NCBI RefSeq assembly: GCF_018143015.1
Contig: NC_054746.1
Span: forward strand, 23,388,464-23,452,463
Origin: Lytechinus variegatus
Taxonomy: Eukaryota > Echinodermata > Echinoidea > Temnopleuroida > Toxopneustidae
DNA length: 64,000 nucleotides
Reading direction: 5' to 3'
Shown in pieces: positions 46,810 to 59,436 of the stretch (position 1 is its first letter; each line of letters starts with the position of its first letter). Below the pieces are notes generated by a model, which did no database searches, had not been told where the DNA came from, and saw only the letters and a program-made list of their open reading frames with translations. The translations under genes and the position numbers were made by a program.

Positions 46810-49697
46810 TTATTACAGACTGTACTCCATACTTTTTTTCAATTAGTGAATTGAGTCAACAAGGTTGAATTTATGTCAAGGGAAATTTCATGGAGCGAAG
46901 AGATAGTACAAGAACCCAAATTGAAAAATTACTGAAAAATCATCTCAATCTCTTTCTAGATTAGTTATGCTATTTCTTCTGTCTCCATTTTCTTTCACTC
47001 TCTTACTCTTTTTGTATGACTTGCTGGCCTTTCTATTAGTCTTTTGATTTCACTCTCTCTTTGACCAGAGTTCACAAAGGAGGCTTGAATTTCACCGTAC
47101 AAAATAAGGACTATACAGATCTCTTGTATTATCAGGCTTCATTCAATAATTAACTTAACACCCGTTGCCAAAAGTGAACATTCATAATTGAACTTTTCCT
47201 AATATATGCAATGAAATTAGCATAAGTTTGTACACAAAAATCTGCATAGTCCATTGTTTTGCACCAAGGTGAAATCACGTTTATGAGCAATTTTGGGTCT
47301 GACATGCACTTGCATAATGTTGCGTAATGTCGTAACCGCGTACCTGGGCGTCACAACTTTGGTCTCAAAATTTGCGCGAGACTCGAATGTAAAAAGTCGG
47401 TGAGCTGCGAGGTGAAAAAATTTCGCGCAGCAGATATATCGCGAAAATTGTTGAGGGGGGGCCATTATGGCCCCCGGGAGAATTAGGGTTAAATCAAACC
47501 ACTCCTGTGCATCTTTCCTAAAGAAATTTTTTGAAACTTTTTTTCTAATTACTAGTCCTGTACATTCAACACAATTGGTCCAAGACATGCTGATCAATTT
47601 TTTGTGTGTTTTATTTACAGTTATTTACACTATACATGATATATCACTATAATCATTTAATACATAAAATAACATTGGAGATTCAATAGAATGGATATTT
47701 TCCTTAGCAATATGGATCATTTGTTTTTATAACTAGAATTAAACCCTTTGAGGCCAAAAGGACTCCCAATGCAGTTTGATTCATAGAGCTGGAAAGATGC
47801 TGCAATTACTGCAATTTAAATCAAGAGCAATATTCTTTTAAACCTAATATATGATATCTGTTATAGTCTGCATGCAGTGCCCCGATATTGTTATTTCGAA
47901 TTCCACATGGCAGAACAAAACTAATACAATGTATATGTGCCGCTTTTAAGTATGTGAACAGCATGAATACCAATTAAACTCAATACATGTAGCTCTCCAT
48001 AATGGTGGTAAATATGTAAAAACACATTTAAATCAACTTCTTTTTCACCTCAACTAATTAATTGGATGAGCTCTGACCAGCAAAGCTGAATTAGCATTTA
48101 TTTTTGCACAAAAGCTGAGCCATATATTTATTTTGCTCATCATGAAACTTGTTTTTGGAATCTATTACCATATGTTATGCAGGCCTGCTGAAAGCTGGGC
48201 ATCTTTGACCTCACTTTTGACTCGTGTGCATTTAATATTTTCTATCCTAACATTATTATTACAGACTGTACTCCATACTTTTTTTCAATTAGTGAATTGA
48301 GTCAACAAGGTTGAATTTATGTCAAGGGAAATTTCATGGAGCGAAGAGATAGTACAAGAACCCAAATTGAAAAATTACTGAAAAATCATCTCAATCTCTT
48401 TCTAGATTAGTTATGCTATTTCTTCTGTCTCCATTTTCTTTCACTCTCTTACTCTTTTTGTATGACTTGCTGGCCTTTCTATTAGTCTTTTGATTTCACT
48501 CTCTCTTTGACCAGAGTTCACAAAGGAGGCTTGAATTTCACCGTACAAAATAAGGACTATACAGATCTCTTGTATTATCAGGCTTCATTCAATAATTAAC
48601 TTAACACCCGTTGCCAAAAGTGAACATTCATAATTGAACTTTTCCTAATATATGCAATGAAATTAGCATAAGTTTGTACACAAAAATCTGCATAGTCCAT
48701 TGTTTTGCACCAAGGTGAAATCACGTTTATGAGCAATTTTGGGTCTGACATGCACTTGCATAATGTTGCGTAATGTCGTAACCGCGTACCTGGGCGTCAC
48801 AACTTTGGTCTCAAAATTTGCGCGAGACTCGAATGTAAAAAGTCGGTGAGCTGCGAGGTGAAAAAATTTCGCGCAGCAGATATATCGCGAAAATTGTTGA
48901 GGGGGGGCCATTATGGCCCCCCGGGAGAATTAGGGTTAAATCAAACCACTCCTGTGCATCTTTCCTAAAGAAATTTTTTGAAACTTTTTTTCTAATTACT
49001 AGTCCTGTACATTCAACACAATTGGTCCAAGACATGCTGATCAATTTTTTGTGTGTTTTATTTACAGTTATTTACACTATACATGATATATCACTATAAT
49101 CATTTAATACATAAAATAACATTGGAGATTCAATAGAATGGATATTTTCCTTAGCAATATGGATCATTTGTTTTTATAACTAGAATTAAACCCTTTGAGG
49201 CCAAAAGGACTCCCAATGCAGTTTGATTCATAGAGCTGGAAAGATGCTGCAATTACTGCAATTTAAATCAAGAGCAATATTCTTTTAAACCTAATATATG
49301 ATATCTGTTATAGTCTGCATGCAGTGCCCCGATATTGTTATTTCGAATTCCACATGGCAGAACAAAACTAATACAATGTATATGTGCCGCTTTTAAGTAT
49401 GTGAACAGCATGAATACCAATTAAACTCAATACATGTAGCTCTCCATAATGGTGGTAAATATGTAAGAAGACATTTAAATCACCTTTTTCACCTCAACTA
49501 ATTAATTGGATGAGCTCTGACCAGCAAAGCTGAATTAGCATTTATTTTTGCACAAAAGCTGAGCCATATATTTATTTTGCTCATCATGAAACTTGTTTTT
49601 GGAATCTATTATTATATGTTATGCAGGCCTGCTGAAAGCTGGGCATCTTTGACCTCACTTTTGACTCGTGTGCATTTAATATTTTCTATCCTAACAT
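46810..49697 (+). repeat. Recent 1.45-kb tandem duplication
   Basis: Unit A (46810-48255) and unit B (48256-49697) match almost base for base at an offset of 1446 bp. The few differences include one C-run length change near 47475/48922 and a small cluster near 48015/49461. The shared start word TTATTACAGACTGTACTCC occurs at 46810 and 48256. Each unit holds a diverged relative of the 45069 MITE and a G-rich repeat with a minus-strand open frame (47597-47217 in unit A) containing MAPPQQFSRYICCAKFFHLA. That frame is cut differently in unit B by the one-base change, so I treat it as repeat-derived and not as a gene. Confidence 0.95.
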
Positions 49698-50211
49698 AGA
49701 AAATATTTTCGCATTTTTTCATTTGACATTTGCAACTTCCTATTCAGAGCTACAAATGACTTTCAAGACCAAGTAAAGTTGACAAATATGGTCCAAACTG
49801 TATTGAAGTACTTGGTGTGAAAAACTACTTTATATTTTTTTTCCAAAGAAATAACAGTTGTGGGAAAGACCGATGTTTAATAGCATTGTGAGCATTTCTT
49901 ATCATGGTATTCAGGAAGAATATCGGATCAAGAAATGTTTCTTAGCAAAGGATTACTCTTCAAATGCCCTCAATATTGAAATATAACAAACAGCTGAAAC
50001 GGTCGGGCTAAACACCTCTGTATAGTCCATTACATGCTTATTTGTGTTCAGTGCATATGACCTTGGACAGACTTGAAACGATTTGTCATCCATTTTGTGA
50101 TTCAAATATTTTGCAGCGATAAAACACAATCTTTTCCTTGGACACTGTTCAAAATCACTAAAATTCATCACTGACATTTCATTTAGTGATGATGTAAAAA
50201 AAGGACAGGAA
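49698..50211. other. Probable 3' UTR of DRC8; no other gene
   Basis: Lies just downstream of the DRC8 stop codon on the minus strand. The minus-strand frame at 49953-50228 overlaps the last exon out of frame and is a shadow. Confidence 0.5.
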
Positions 50212-53200
50212 TCACATTTCTGCATCAAGTGTCATCATCGAAGCATAATCTTTATACAGGACCACCCCTTTCTCTGGGTCCACAGCAGCTGAAAGCATCT
50301 CTTCAAGTTCTTCCTGCGTGAATGGCTCTCCTGTAAAATCAAATTCAAAGTTTCAGTACGTTAAATACGGACTTGGAATACTACTTACATACATGTATTT
50401 GAATAAATATGAATATATTAAAAAGTTTATTATTTTTAATAGACACAATAGTAATGGGTGATTTTGACATGGCAAAATTTAATTACAGGCAATATGTCAT
50501 GGAGATTTGTTTTGCCTTTCAAGAGGAGTAGGCAAGGGTGCAATTGATCTGGAATCCCCTTAACACTTTGAGAATCCTCAATTGAACATTAAGTGATAAA
50601 GTAATAAAAACAAAGAAGCAATGTTCAAGATTTGCTTTAGAGTGGTCAAAGTTATCTCTTACCATCCCATCTTTTAAAAATATTTTATGATACTTCTAAT
50701 AATCCCCAATTATTCACTTCTTTTCTATATTTCCTCAACGATAAGTAACAAATTTTGTCCTGTTTTTCAATGACTCATACTGTATGCATATCAAACTACA
50801 ATTTTCTTAAAGCTTTTCCACACACAAGAAATACAGGGAGCAAACTGCAATATGTTTCAAGTAGATTTTTTTTAAACATGATTTAGTTCAAAAGGTCTAC
50901 TCAAATCACTATGCACAAGTGAAAAACTGTATCTTCATTACATTCTGTTATTTCACCTTTATAAAAATGTCTGCATACGGCCATGATTACTGCAATTATG
51001 AAATAAAAGAAAGTGGTAATACCTTCTTCAGACATGAGTTTTGTCACCTCTTCAACTGTAAGATGGCCTTTCTTTTCAACATCTAGTACTTCAAATGCCT
51101 TGACAAGCTGATCCTCAGGGGATGGCTTGAATCTTCAAAGAAACATAAAAAAATATTAAAATAAGACGAAAAATTAAAATGAAACACTGCCCAACACATG
51201 ATGACATCCCCTGTCATCCCCATCTGTTATCCTCTCTAATACTAGAACTCTTTTAAACACTATAAGGAGCATAATCAAAACAATTTATAACGTTTATCTT
51301 CTACATCAATTCTTTTACTAGAAAACATACTGTCATACAAAAATTTCCATCAAAAGATATAGCAGTTAGGGGTAAAAATGATAAATATATTCAGATTATA
51401 GCAAGATACACCTGACCTGATGACCTTGATGATGACATTAATAAAATTGTTAGGATAGTGGCAATAACTAACATGATGATGATGCTTATGAAAATGTTGG
51501 TGATTATGATCATGATGACAATTATAATGGTGATAATGTAAGTGATGATGATCATCATCATGGTGATGATGATGAAGAGGAGGAGGTCAGTCTGTAAAGG
51601 CTGCAGAGAGGATGTAAAACAGAAAAGAATCTTGCCATCTGTTGGAAAACGTTACGTATCCATTGTGTATTCATCGCATACAAGTTTCATACGCTCTACA
51701 TCCATCGAACATCCGTCCACTGTGATTTCATTGTTCGTCCATTTTGTCCATTGTCTGGAGTGGACGGAAACGGAAAGAGCCACCCCAAAATTTTGTTTGT
51801 CCGCTGAATCCATTATGAAAATGTTTTGTGTCCGTCGGCCAGTGGGACCTGTCCTTTAATGATTTACATGCTGATTTAATGATGAGTGAAGTTGGGATAT
51901 AAAGAGCACTGATGCACCTGCAACCTAGATTGTCATCCATCTCATCTACACTTACTTGCGTTCCATGAGAACTTCTCGCATGATTGGCTTGTAACGATCA
52001 TACTTGATGTATCCTGTGGGCTCCTCCTCTTCCATCTCAGATAAAAGATCATGGAGTTCACCTTCACTAGGACAGCAACCTAATGACCTGATAATGGTCC
52101 CAATCTCCCTGTAACACGTAAAAAGAACAACAAATAATCACATTAATAACATCACTTGCAGTAATTAAGAAATTCGCAAGTGTAAATATGACAACTACAG
52201 CAACACAGTTGAATGTGAATTTAAGTGGTTTCGCAATTAATATGAACATACATGCTTATCCAGCCTTGACCATAAAATTTGATGTTGGGAAGGAGAAAAA
52301 TAAATTTAATAGAATGGTGAAAGTTTGAAAGAAATCGGACAAGCAACGAGAAAGTTATAGCTGCTTTAAAATTGAGATCACTAATACTATGTAGATTTCA
52401 AATTGGCAACTGTGTACGTAAATTATGACAAGGGGCAAGGTCAACTTTCACATAGGCCATGTACTTTATTATCAGGGATTTGTGGTTTTCTCCTTAGTAC
52501 CCATTCCACTGGGGCAGTAATCTAAATATAACCCAGGTAGTATATTGTAGTATGTCATCATGAAAGAAAAATATAATTTGAAATAAAACTTTTGGGAAAA
52601 TAGGACAGTTTAGCCATAATATGTATTGGAGTACATGGAAGAGAAGTCCTTGCCTTACATCACTATGGCATCCCATATGCGGCCAATTTGAAGTCTCCAT
52701 GGGTATAGTGATTACCAAACCAATATTTACAACTTTTAAAAATTCATAACTTTCTTGTTGTTTGTCCAATATTGTTCAAACTTTCACCTATCAACTTGTC
52801 TGATTTTTCTTTTCCTTATAAAAACAAGTTTTTGTTTTGGTTGGATTCCCCTTTAATATTCAATTGTAGGATAGGTTTACACACTGAAGTACAGGGTATC
52901 CTTTTCTATCCCCCTTTTTTTGTTTGGCTAATCACAAACTGCTTTCACTGATGGTTGCACAACTTTATTATAACCTACATGTAAGCTTCGTGCCAATACT
53001 TCTATCTAAATTACTCTTTGACATATACTCAATACTAGTTCAAAAATAAGAGGGAAGCATCATTACTCCAGTCTGTGGTACTTTGAAACTAATGGCTCAG
53101 TGAAAGAATTTAGGCCAAAAAGGTTGCTAAACATTAAAAGAAAATGTATGAAACTAAAACAGGAAACTGCACCACCCACAAACTGCAAACATTACCCAAT

Positions 53201-55460
53201 TTTCATATTCTAGTTTATCCCTTGATCGAAGTGTGCAAATATTTTTACATTCAGTCAATTCAATCAATATTTCATCATTTACTCACCTAACATCAACAGT
53301 CTTATTAGACTCATGGTCGAAGATATCAAATGCATCTGTAATTTTCTTCTGAATATCCGCAAGCAGTGATTCTGTGTTAAAGTTATCAAAAATATTACTT
53401 AGTGAAAATCTGCCTGTAACTTTATTCAAATGTACAGGTCTGTTCAATCCCAATACATGACAGTATATAGGGGTATCCCAACCTTTATTCATTTAACATA
53501 TCAACAATTCGAAATCCTATTCGATCAACTTCTTCAAATATTAAACTTTAGGAGCACCAGTCATCACATTTTGCTCTCATTGCTATATTTTGGGGCACTA
53601 TACCCCAAGTTACCATGCATAAACCGATACTAGTGATATGGGACAAAAATATTTTAAGGAAAATTTATTTTTATGTATAGGTGTCCGATCAAATAAACAC
53701 AAGGATCGAAATTTGATTCTTTCATATACAACTTTTCTTTTTAAATATCTAAGTATGTAATGAAATGGGGTGAAATTCCAGGCTTTCATATACCTGTCAT
53801 ATAAGTCATAGTACATAGACAGCTGGCAGCCGTCTGCTTTGAGTTGGTTTTAAACATTTAAAAAAAAAATATCTCCTGGTACACAGATGGCTCGCGATTG
53901 TGCAGCTGCCATTAGGGGGTTAAAAATGCAAAATCCCCCTGACGAGCTCATCGATTTTTTGTCTTTATTTCATAAAATTTTATGAAAAGAACTGGACCAT
54001 TATAACGATTATTATTCCTTTTTGGCCTGAAATGCACCAAAACAGGGAAAAAATCCGAAAAATAAACTTACATGTAAAAGGACAAAAAAAAAACAGTGAC
54101 ATACTTTGGCTGTCACGCAACTTCACTTTCCTGGTTAATCCAAATTTAATATGGAAACATATGGCCATTGAGTCTCTGTACAGAACAAGTTAGAACTTCG
54201 GTCTCTGTAATTGGTGAGTGGAGCAACAGAGTTCACCGGAACAACCAATAACAGAGACCAAAGCAAAGCTTTTGGTCTAACTTTTGTATACATCTATACA
54301 TGAATACTATATAGGTCTAAAGTCTAGGCTAATGTTATATTCTATTCTAAATCCAATGACCAATAAATTTCTTTTAAAAGTTTAGAAGGTCCTTTTTACA
54401 TAAAAATAAAAAAATTATAGTCTATGGTAGTAGACCCATGATTTGCTTCTCAACCTTTTTTTTACTCGAGGACCACTTTGACTCTCAGATTCTTTTTTAG
54501 GCCAACCTACCAAAATTTTGAGAAAAAGATATACCGTACTTGTCTCGAGTAAAAGATAGACAATAATGAGCATAATTTTGTGTGTATCTTGATCTTCTGC
54601 TGTAATATAGTGGTGAAATGAGCCAAAAATTTTGAAGCAGCTTGATATGGCATGTCGCGTACAAAATAATTAATCGCGCGATTTGCGTGCTGTCGCCAAG
54701 TGAAAGACAATGAAATGAAGATGGCAACGTAAACACGATGGCAAGTTTTCCCCGTCTGTTCATAACATTTTTCTCATTTTTTGAATGAATTCTTCTGTAA
54801 AAATGAAATCAATATCGTAGAAATGTCAGAAATGAAGTTGTATCCCATACATGATTTAGTGCTAGGGCCTGGATTTTTTTTTAGAATAAGTACCGGGCCC
54901 AGGTACCATCATGACCGTACTTTAATAAGTTAGATCTAGATTACTTTAAAAGTTTCAGTTAAGAATAAGACAAGTACCTGTAGCGGTACAGTGTAAGTTA
55001 AGCCTAATCTCGTGGGCGAAAATTAAAAATTTCAGATTTTTTGGCGGTACACACAGGTGAATGGGAAGGAATCCCTGGCTCTGTGGATAGTAAGCATATG
55101 TTAATAAATTATTTTTACAGTCTAGGGGCCTCCTGGCTTAGCAAGCTTAGTGGCTAGCCGTGGGCTGCCGCAGCTCAGCTAAGTGGCAAGAAGCCTCGCG
55201 GACAGCCACCCCTGGGTACGGGCTAGTTGCCGGTACGGTGAGAGCGGCTCCTCAGGCTGAGCCATGCCACTCCAAACACGACGAGCAATCAATTGCAAGT
55301 TTTTAAATTTACTTCATTGCAGACATACAAGGGTAACGACATTTTTCTTCCCACCAATTTCCAAAATAATTTTCAAAGTCCATTATGCTAGAAATATAGA
55401 TGACCAAGCTAAAAGTAAACGATATTTACCAGCACTTTCTTTTTCTTCTGCCTGTGCCAT
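50212..55460 (-). CDS. EFCAB2: Dynein regulatory complex subunit 8 (EFCAB2/DRC8)
   Basis: DRC8 is a small EF-hand protein of the nexin-dynein regulatory complex in motile cilia and flagella. Five coding exons join in phase on the minus strand: 55460-55430, 53371-53287, 52108-51956, 51132-51023 and 50330-50212, giving 165 residues (human EFCAB2 162). The first EF loop is nearly canonical: DHESNKTVDVRE at residues 29-40. The second (DVEKKGHLTVEE, 107-118) and the C-terminal one (DPEKGVVLYKDY) lack several ligands and probably bind calcium poorly, as in the family. EIGTIIRSLGCCPSEGELHD is the most recognisable stretch. Exon 2 could start earlier, after TTACAG, in the same phase, adding 22 residues; the AACACAG site is preferred because the result matches the family N-terminus. 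Intron 1 holds a dispersed repeat. Confidence 0.93.
52288..52856. mobile_element. MITE with one TTAA end in DRC8 intron
   Basis: GGTGAAAGTTTGAAAGAAAT at the left is mirrored at the right by ATTGTTCAAACTTTCACCTA. Outward the right end reads, in reverse, TTAAAGGGGAATCCAACCAA, a TTAA-type MITE terminus. The left outer end is eroded. It has no coding frame of its own. Confidence 0.65.
53816..54290 (-). repeat. Dispersed structured repeat, copy B
   Basis: This is a reverse-oriented relative of 27860-28731. Read on the minus strand it has the same order: hairpin TTTGGTCTCTGTTATTGGTT ... ACCAATTACAGAGACCGAAG, then CAATGGCCATATGTT, AAAGTGAAGTTGCGTGACAG, then GGGGGATTTTGCATTTTTAA and GAGCCATCTGTGTACCAGGA with GCAGACGGCTGCCAGCTGTC. 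It lacks the tandem duplication seen in copy A. It lies in DRC8 intron 1. Confidence 0.7.
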
Positions 55461-56290
55461 TTTTAGCTAGCGCCGATCGATAGATTGTTTACATCGTGTT
55501 GCTAGCTAGCTACCGCGTATGACCGTACTGTATAGTAGTACCAGTATACCGTACTGGCAAACTAGTCTACATGCACAGACCTTGATTGAAACTTCGATCA
55601 AGTTAGTTTTCACACAAGACTAGCAAATAAAATAGTTGGAGTTTTTTTGTCTTGTTTTGTTTTTGTTTTGGAAATTTGTTTGCGTAGTTGCGTATCTCAC
55701 TTCCTGCGGATGGGGGGGGGGGCTCGCATCATTGTTTAGTCATATATCTATCCTGTTCACGACAAAAATTGGATTATATTTTCATGTTGATTTATAAGAA
55801 TGAAGCTAAGAAGTGACTATTAGGACTACCACTTCAAATAAACAAACACCACAAAAATCATCTTCGATCGGCCGATCGGGGAAAATATGGCTGAACCCCC
55901 CCCCTCTATTAATTGGCAAAGGCTGGATCCGTCCCCAAACAGGAAAGTATACACAGCTGTATAGTGTATTTTGATAATTGGTTTGAATTTTGTATCTCGG
56001 TTGGAAACTAAAATCATGACTGCAGACTGCACCAACTACCAAGTCAATGACATGTTAATTCGTTTCACTTTTTCTTTAATTGAAAAAAAAAATTACGCCA
56101 AATCATATGAAAAAAAACCCAATGACCAAATCATAAAATAATGTTTTCACTTTGCAATTTTTGCCACTTTCCTATATAAAGAACGAGATAGGATATATAC
56201 GGTCATACTAATTAACTATCACAATAGTCTGTATACAGGTATGTCTGTTAAGAAACGATATCCAACTTCTTATCCAAAACCACGTACCTG
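55461..56290. promoter_or_regulatory. DRC8 5' UTR and probable promoter region
   Basis: Upstream of the DRC8 start on the minus strand. CpG-containing words (CTAGCGCCGATCGATAG, CTACCGCGTATGACCGTAC) lie within 80 bp of the ATG. A G run at 55710-55720 and a C run at 55896-55904 follow further out. There is no other gene, and no core promoter element can be fixed. Confidence 0.35.
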
Positions 56291-56299
56291 TCAAACAGG

Positions 56300-58440
56300 A
56301 TAAGAAGAAAAGGAAAGCAATCTGGTTAACCATGCAGGAGAGCCCTGAGAGCAGTTCGGCGAAAGCAGAGAGCTTGGAGAAAATACAAACAGATCCAATC
56401 TAGTAAAGCTAAAGAACAATATAAAAAGTGTCAAAAGGAAGCCAAGTTTGAAGTTAGAGCTGCCAAAAGAGCCTTTGAAAAGAAGCTTACCCAGAATATA
56501 AAGGAAGGCTGCAAGAGTTTTTACACTTTATATGTGAGATCTAAGCAAAAATTCAAAGATGCATGGCCCTTTAAAAGATGATAACGGAGATACTATTCCA
56601 CCTGGACAAGAAACTGCAAATACCCTGAACAAGTTCTTTGCTTCAGTTTTTACAGTGGAAAGAGACGAAGTACCAATACCACAGAAAATCTTAAAAGTCT
56701 AGAGAATGAGAAACTGAATTATCTTACTATATAGAAGAAGATGTGAAAGAAAGACTTGTAAAACTGGATCCATCGAAAGCAGCAGGTCCGGATTAGTCTA
56801 CAAATGTAGACCCACATCTGCAGTGTGTGTACCTCAGCTGATTCAACGAGTCTGCATAGCAGACTAGGTCTACTGAGGCTGCGCTCGCCCTTTCACATGT
56901 TCAGGCTGGTTTGCTTTGCAAACCAGTAGCAGATCCCTCCTCAAGAGCCATTCAGAGTCTGCATAGCAGACTAGGTCCGGATGGTATCCCCCTTGTATTT
57001 TGAAGACCTTATGGCAGATGAACTGTGTAAGCCAATTGCCTTGATCTACAATAAATCCCTTGCAACAGGTTCAGTCAGAAGATTGGAGGATAGCCCATTT
57101 TGTCCCTATCTTTAAGAAGGGATCACGTGCCAAACCGGGGAACTATAGACCAATAAGCCTCACATCTGTGATTGGCAAAGTCCTGGAAAGTATACTTAGA
57201 GACCAAATAACACAGCACCTATACCAGCATAAGTTAATTCATGATTCTCAACTTTAGGAAGGGAAATGTACAACAAATCTTCTTGAGCACCTAGAGATAC
57301 TAACCAGATTTGTAGATGATGGCATTCCAGTGGATGTGATGTATTTAGATCTTGCCTAAGCCTTCGATACTGTCCCTCACAAAAGACTGATAGCTAAAAT
57401 AAAAGCTCATGGAATTGATGGAAAGGTTTTGAGGCTGGATCGAGGCTTGGCTGGAAGGAAACAAAAAGTCATAACTCAGGGAGCAGAATCCGACTGGGAA
57501 AATATCAAAAGCTCTGTTGAGCAAGGCTCTGTTTTGGGACCAGTCTGTTTCCTGATGTATATGAACGATATGAATTGCTACATTGACAACGGATCAACCA
57601 TAAGCATGTTCGCAGATGACACAAAACTTGTCCATCCAGTGGCCAATGAAGTAGAAATTGACAGCATGCAAATGGACATAAACCACTTAAATACTTGGGC
57701 AGAAATGTGGCAGATGAAGTATACAATGCTGATAAGTGTGGTGTTATGCATCTAGGATTCCACAACCCACATCACACATATCATATGGGACAGTCTTCGA
57801 GAAACCGAGGAAGAAAAGGATCTTGGTGTATGGATAAGTCTCTTAATCAACCCATCGTGCGGGAATGACCCATGATCAAGAGGAATTTCACTTACAGAAG
57901 TATAGATGTAATCCTAAAACTCTACAAATCACTCGTCAGGCCACATTTGGACTATTGTACGCAAGCTTGGTGCCCATATTATCTAAAGACATTCAATTCC
58001 TTGAAAAGGTGCAGGCTAGAGCTACTAAACTCATACCCCATTAAGAGATCTACGTACCTTATGAATCCAGATTGAAAAGACTAAACCTTACAACATTGGA
58101 ACATATAGGCGAAAGAGGGGTGATCTCATTGAAGCCTACCGTATAATGTCACAGATCGACAACATCAATCCTGACTTCATGTTCCAGAAAGCAACGTATC
58201 AGAGTACCAGAGGCCATTCTCAAAAGCTAAAAAAAAACTAATTCCAGACTGGACATAAGGAAACACTTTTTTAGCAAAAGAGTAATCGATAGCTGGAATA
58301 GACTTCCTGAAGAAGCTATCAAATCGTCCTCACTCCTCAGCTTCAAACAGAGACTATCCAAATTGGGTTATTAATGGGCTAACAAAGCCAGCCAAACCCT
58401 GCCACACTACCTATACGTGAAGATGGAAGTGTGGCACTTC
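56300..58440 (+). mobile_element. Degraded CR1/L2-like LINE, 5'-truncated
   Basis: Translated pieces follow the order of a LINE second ORF. First comes a basic pre-RT region (KYKQIQSSKAKEQYKKCQKE, then KSFYTLYVRSKQKFKDA). RT blocks follow: EDWRIAHFVPIFKKGSRAKP with GNYRPISLTSVIGKVLE, a decayed LDLAAFDTVPH block, QGSVLGPVCFLMYMNDM, and MFADDTKLV. The C-terminal YKSLVRPHLDYCTQAWCPYY and WNRLPEEAIKSSSLLSFKQR come last. Stops and frameshifts break the frame many times, the endonuclease is missing, and a 180-bp MITE is inserted at 56794-56973. It is not functional. Confidence 0.85.
56794..56973. mobile_element. 180-bp MITE inserted in the LINE, 9-bp TSD
   Basis: It starts TAGTCTAC and ends GCAGACTA, and is flanked by an exact 9-bp duplication, GGTCCGGAT (56785-56793 and 56974-56982), that interrupts the conserved AAGPDGIP codons of the LINE. 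Deleting the insert and one duplication restores that motif, which fixes the ends. GAGTCTGCATAGCAGACTAG, a small hairpin, occurs twice (near 56849 and 56954). Confidence 0.85.
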
Positions 58441-59296
58441 AAGGTATGTTCAAGGTATTAAAATTTTCCTTTTCAGGTAAGTATATAATTATCAAAAAAT
58501 TTCAGCTCACCCATCCTGCTTGCATTTTATTGCTTATACGTTTTGTGAGATTATTTCTCCCTAAAATGCCCCGACTGCCGGTCTCAATATAAATCATTTT
58601 CAGCTCGCGCTTCGCCCTCATTAGGTCGATTTATTTACAGAGATATTATCTATTTTCTAACAAGGGTTTTTTTACGTGTTCCCTTTTCATGATGATAAAA
58701 AAAACTTATAATATATACCGTCTTGATATTGAGAAATATTCACACTCGCACTGATATGTTTTATTTTGACCGGTCGAGTGTAAAAAATATATAATACACT
58801 TTGAAAGGGGCGCCGTTTGTATACGCCACTGAATATTGTGCAGTATTATACTCCATTATATATTTTTTTATACAGTGTATATTATAAATTTCATTCAGTT
58901 TCACCAATGTTGAGCAATGAATTTTTTGCATAACTATTGTATGATTTTGTGAATTTATATTGGTTATAAATGGTTAATATATTTACGTTTTTTGTTACTT
59001 AGTTATCCCCTGTATATGAATATGTTTATACTATGAGTATGACATTTTGTTCGTTTTTTTGTATTATGGATAATTATTTGTCTTTTGTGAACAATGTTTT
59101 GTTAATATAATTGATATTGTAATATTTTACAATGAACCATCACTTTAACTTTAAACTGAATGACCAATAAATATTATTACAAAAAAAAATAATAATGTTC
59201 TTACCCAAGATGAACAGGCAATATGCACTCTTAAAACAAATCAGTCAAATTGACTAGACCAGAAGTCAGCTGGGAGCAACTGATATGGCAATCATT
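58441..59296. other. No gene seen
   Basis: AT-rich intergenic sequence. Many TAATAT/ATATAT words and A or T runs are the only pattern. Confidence 0.5.
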
Positions 59297-59436
59297 AATT
59301 TATTTATTTATTTATTTAAAAATCTTTATACAGGATAAGCATGTTCAGATAATATATACACTGTTTTTCAACATGGTCCTGTAGACATAGTAAATATCTA
59401 ACAATGTACAGAAAAGGTGCATTAAACAATTCAAAT

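Noticed and set aside
46810-49697. Two long direct repeats that could be LTRs of a retroelement
   Set aside because: The units are directly adjacent with no internal region, lack TG...CA ends and a flanking short duplication, and contain ordinary intergenic repeats; a tandem duplication explains them.
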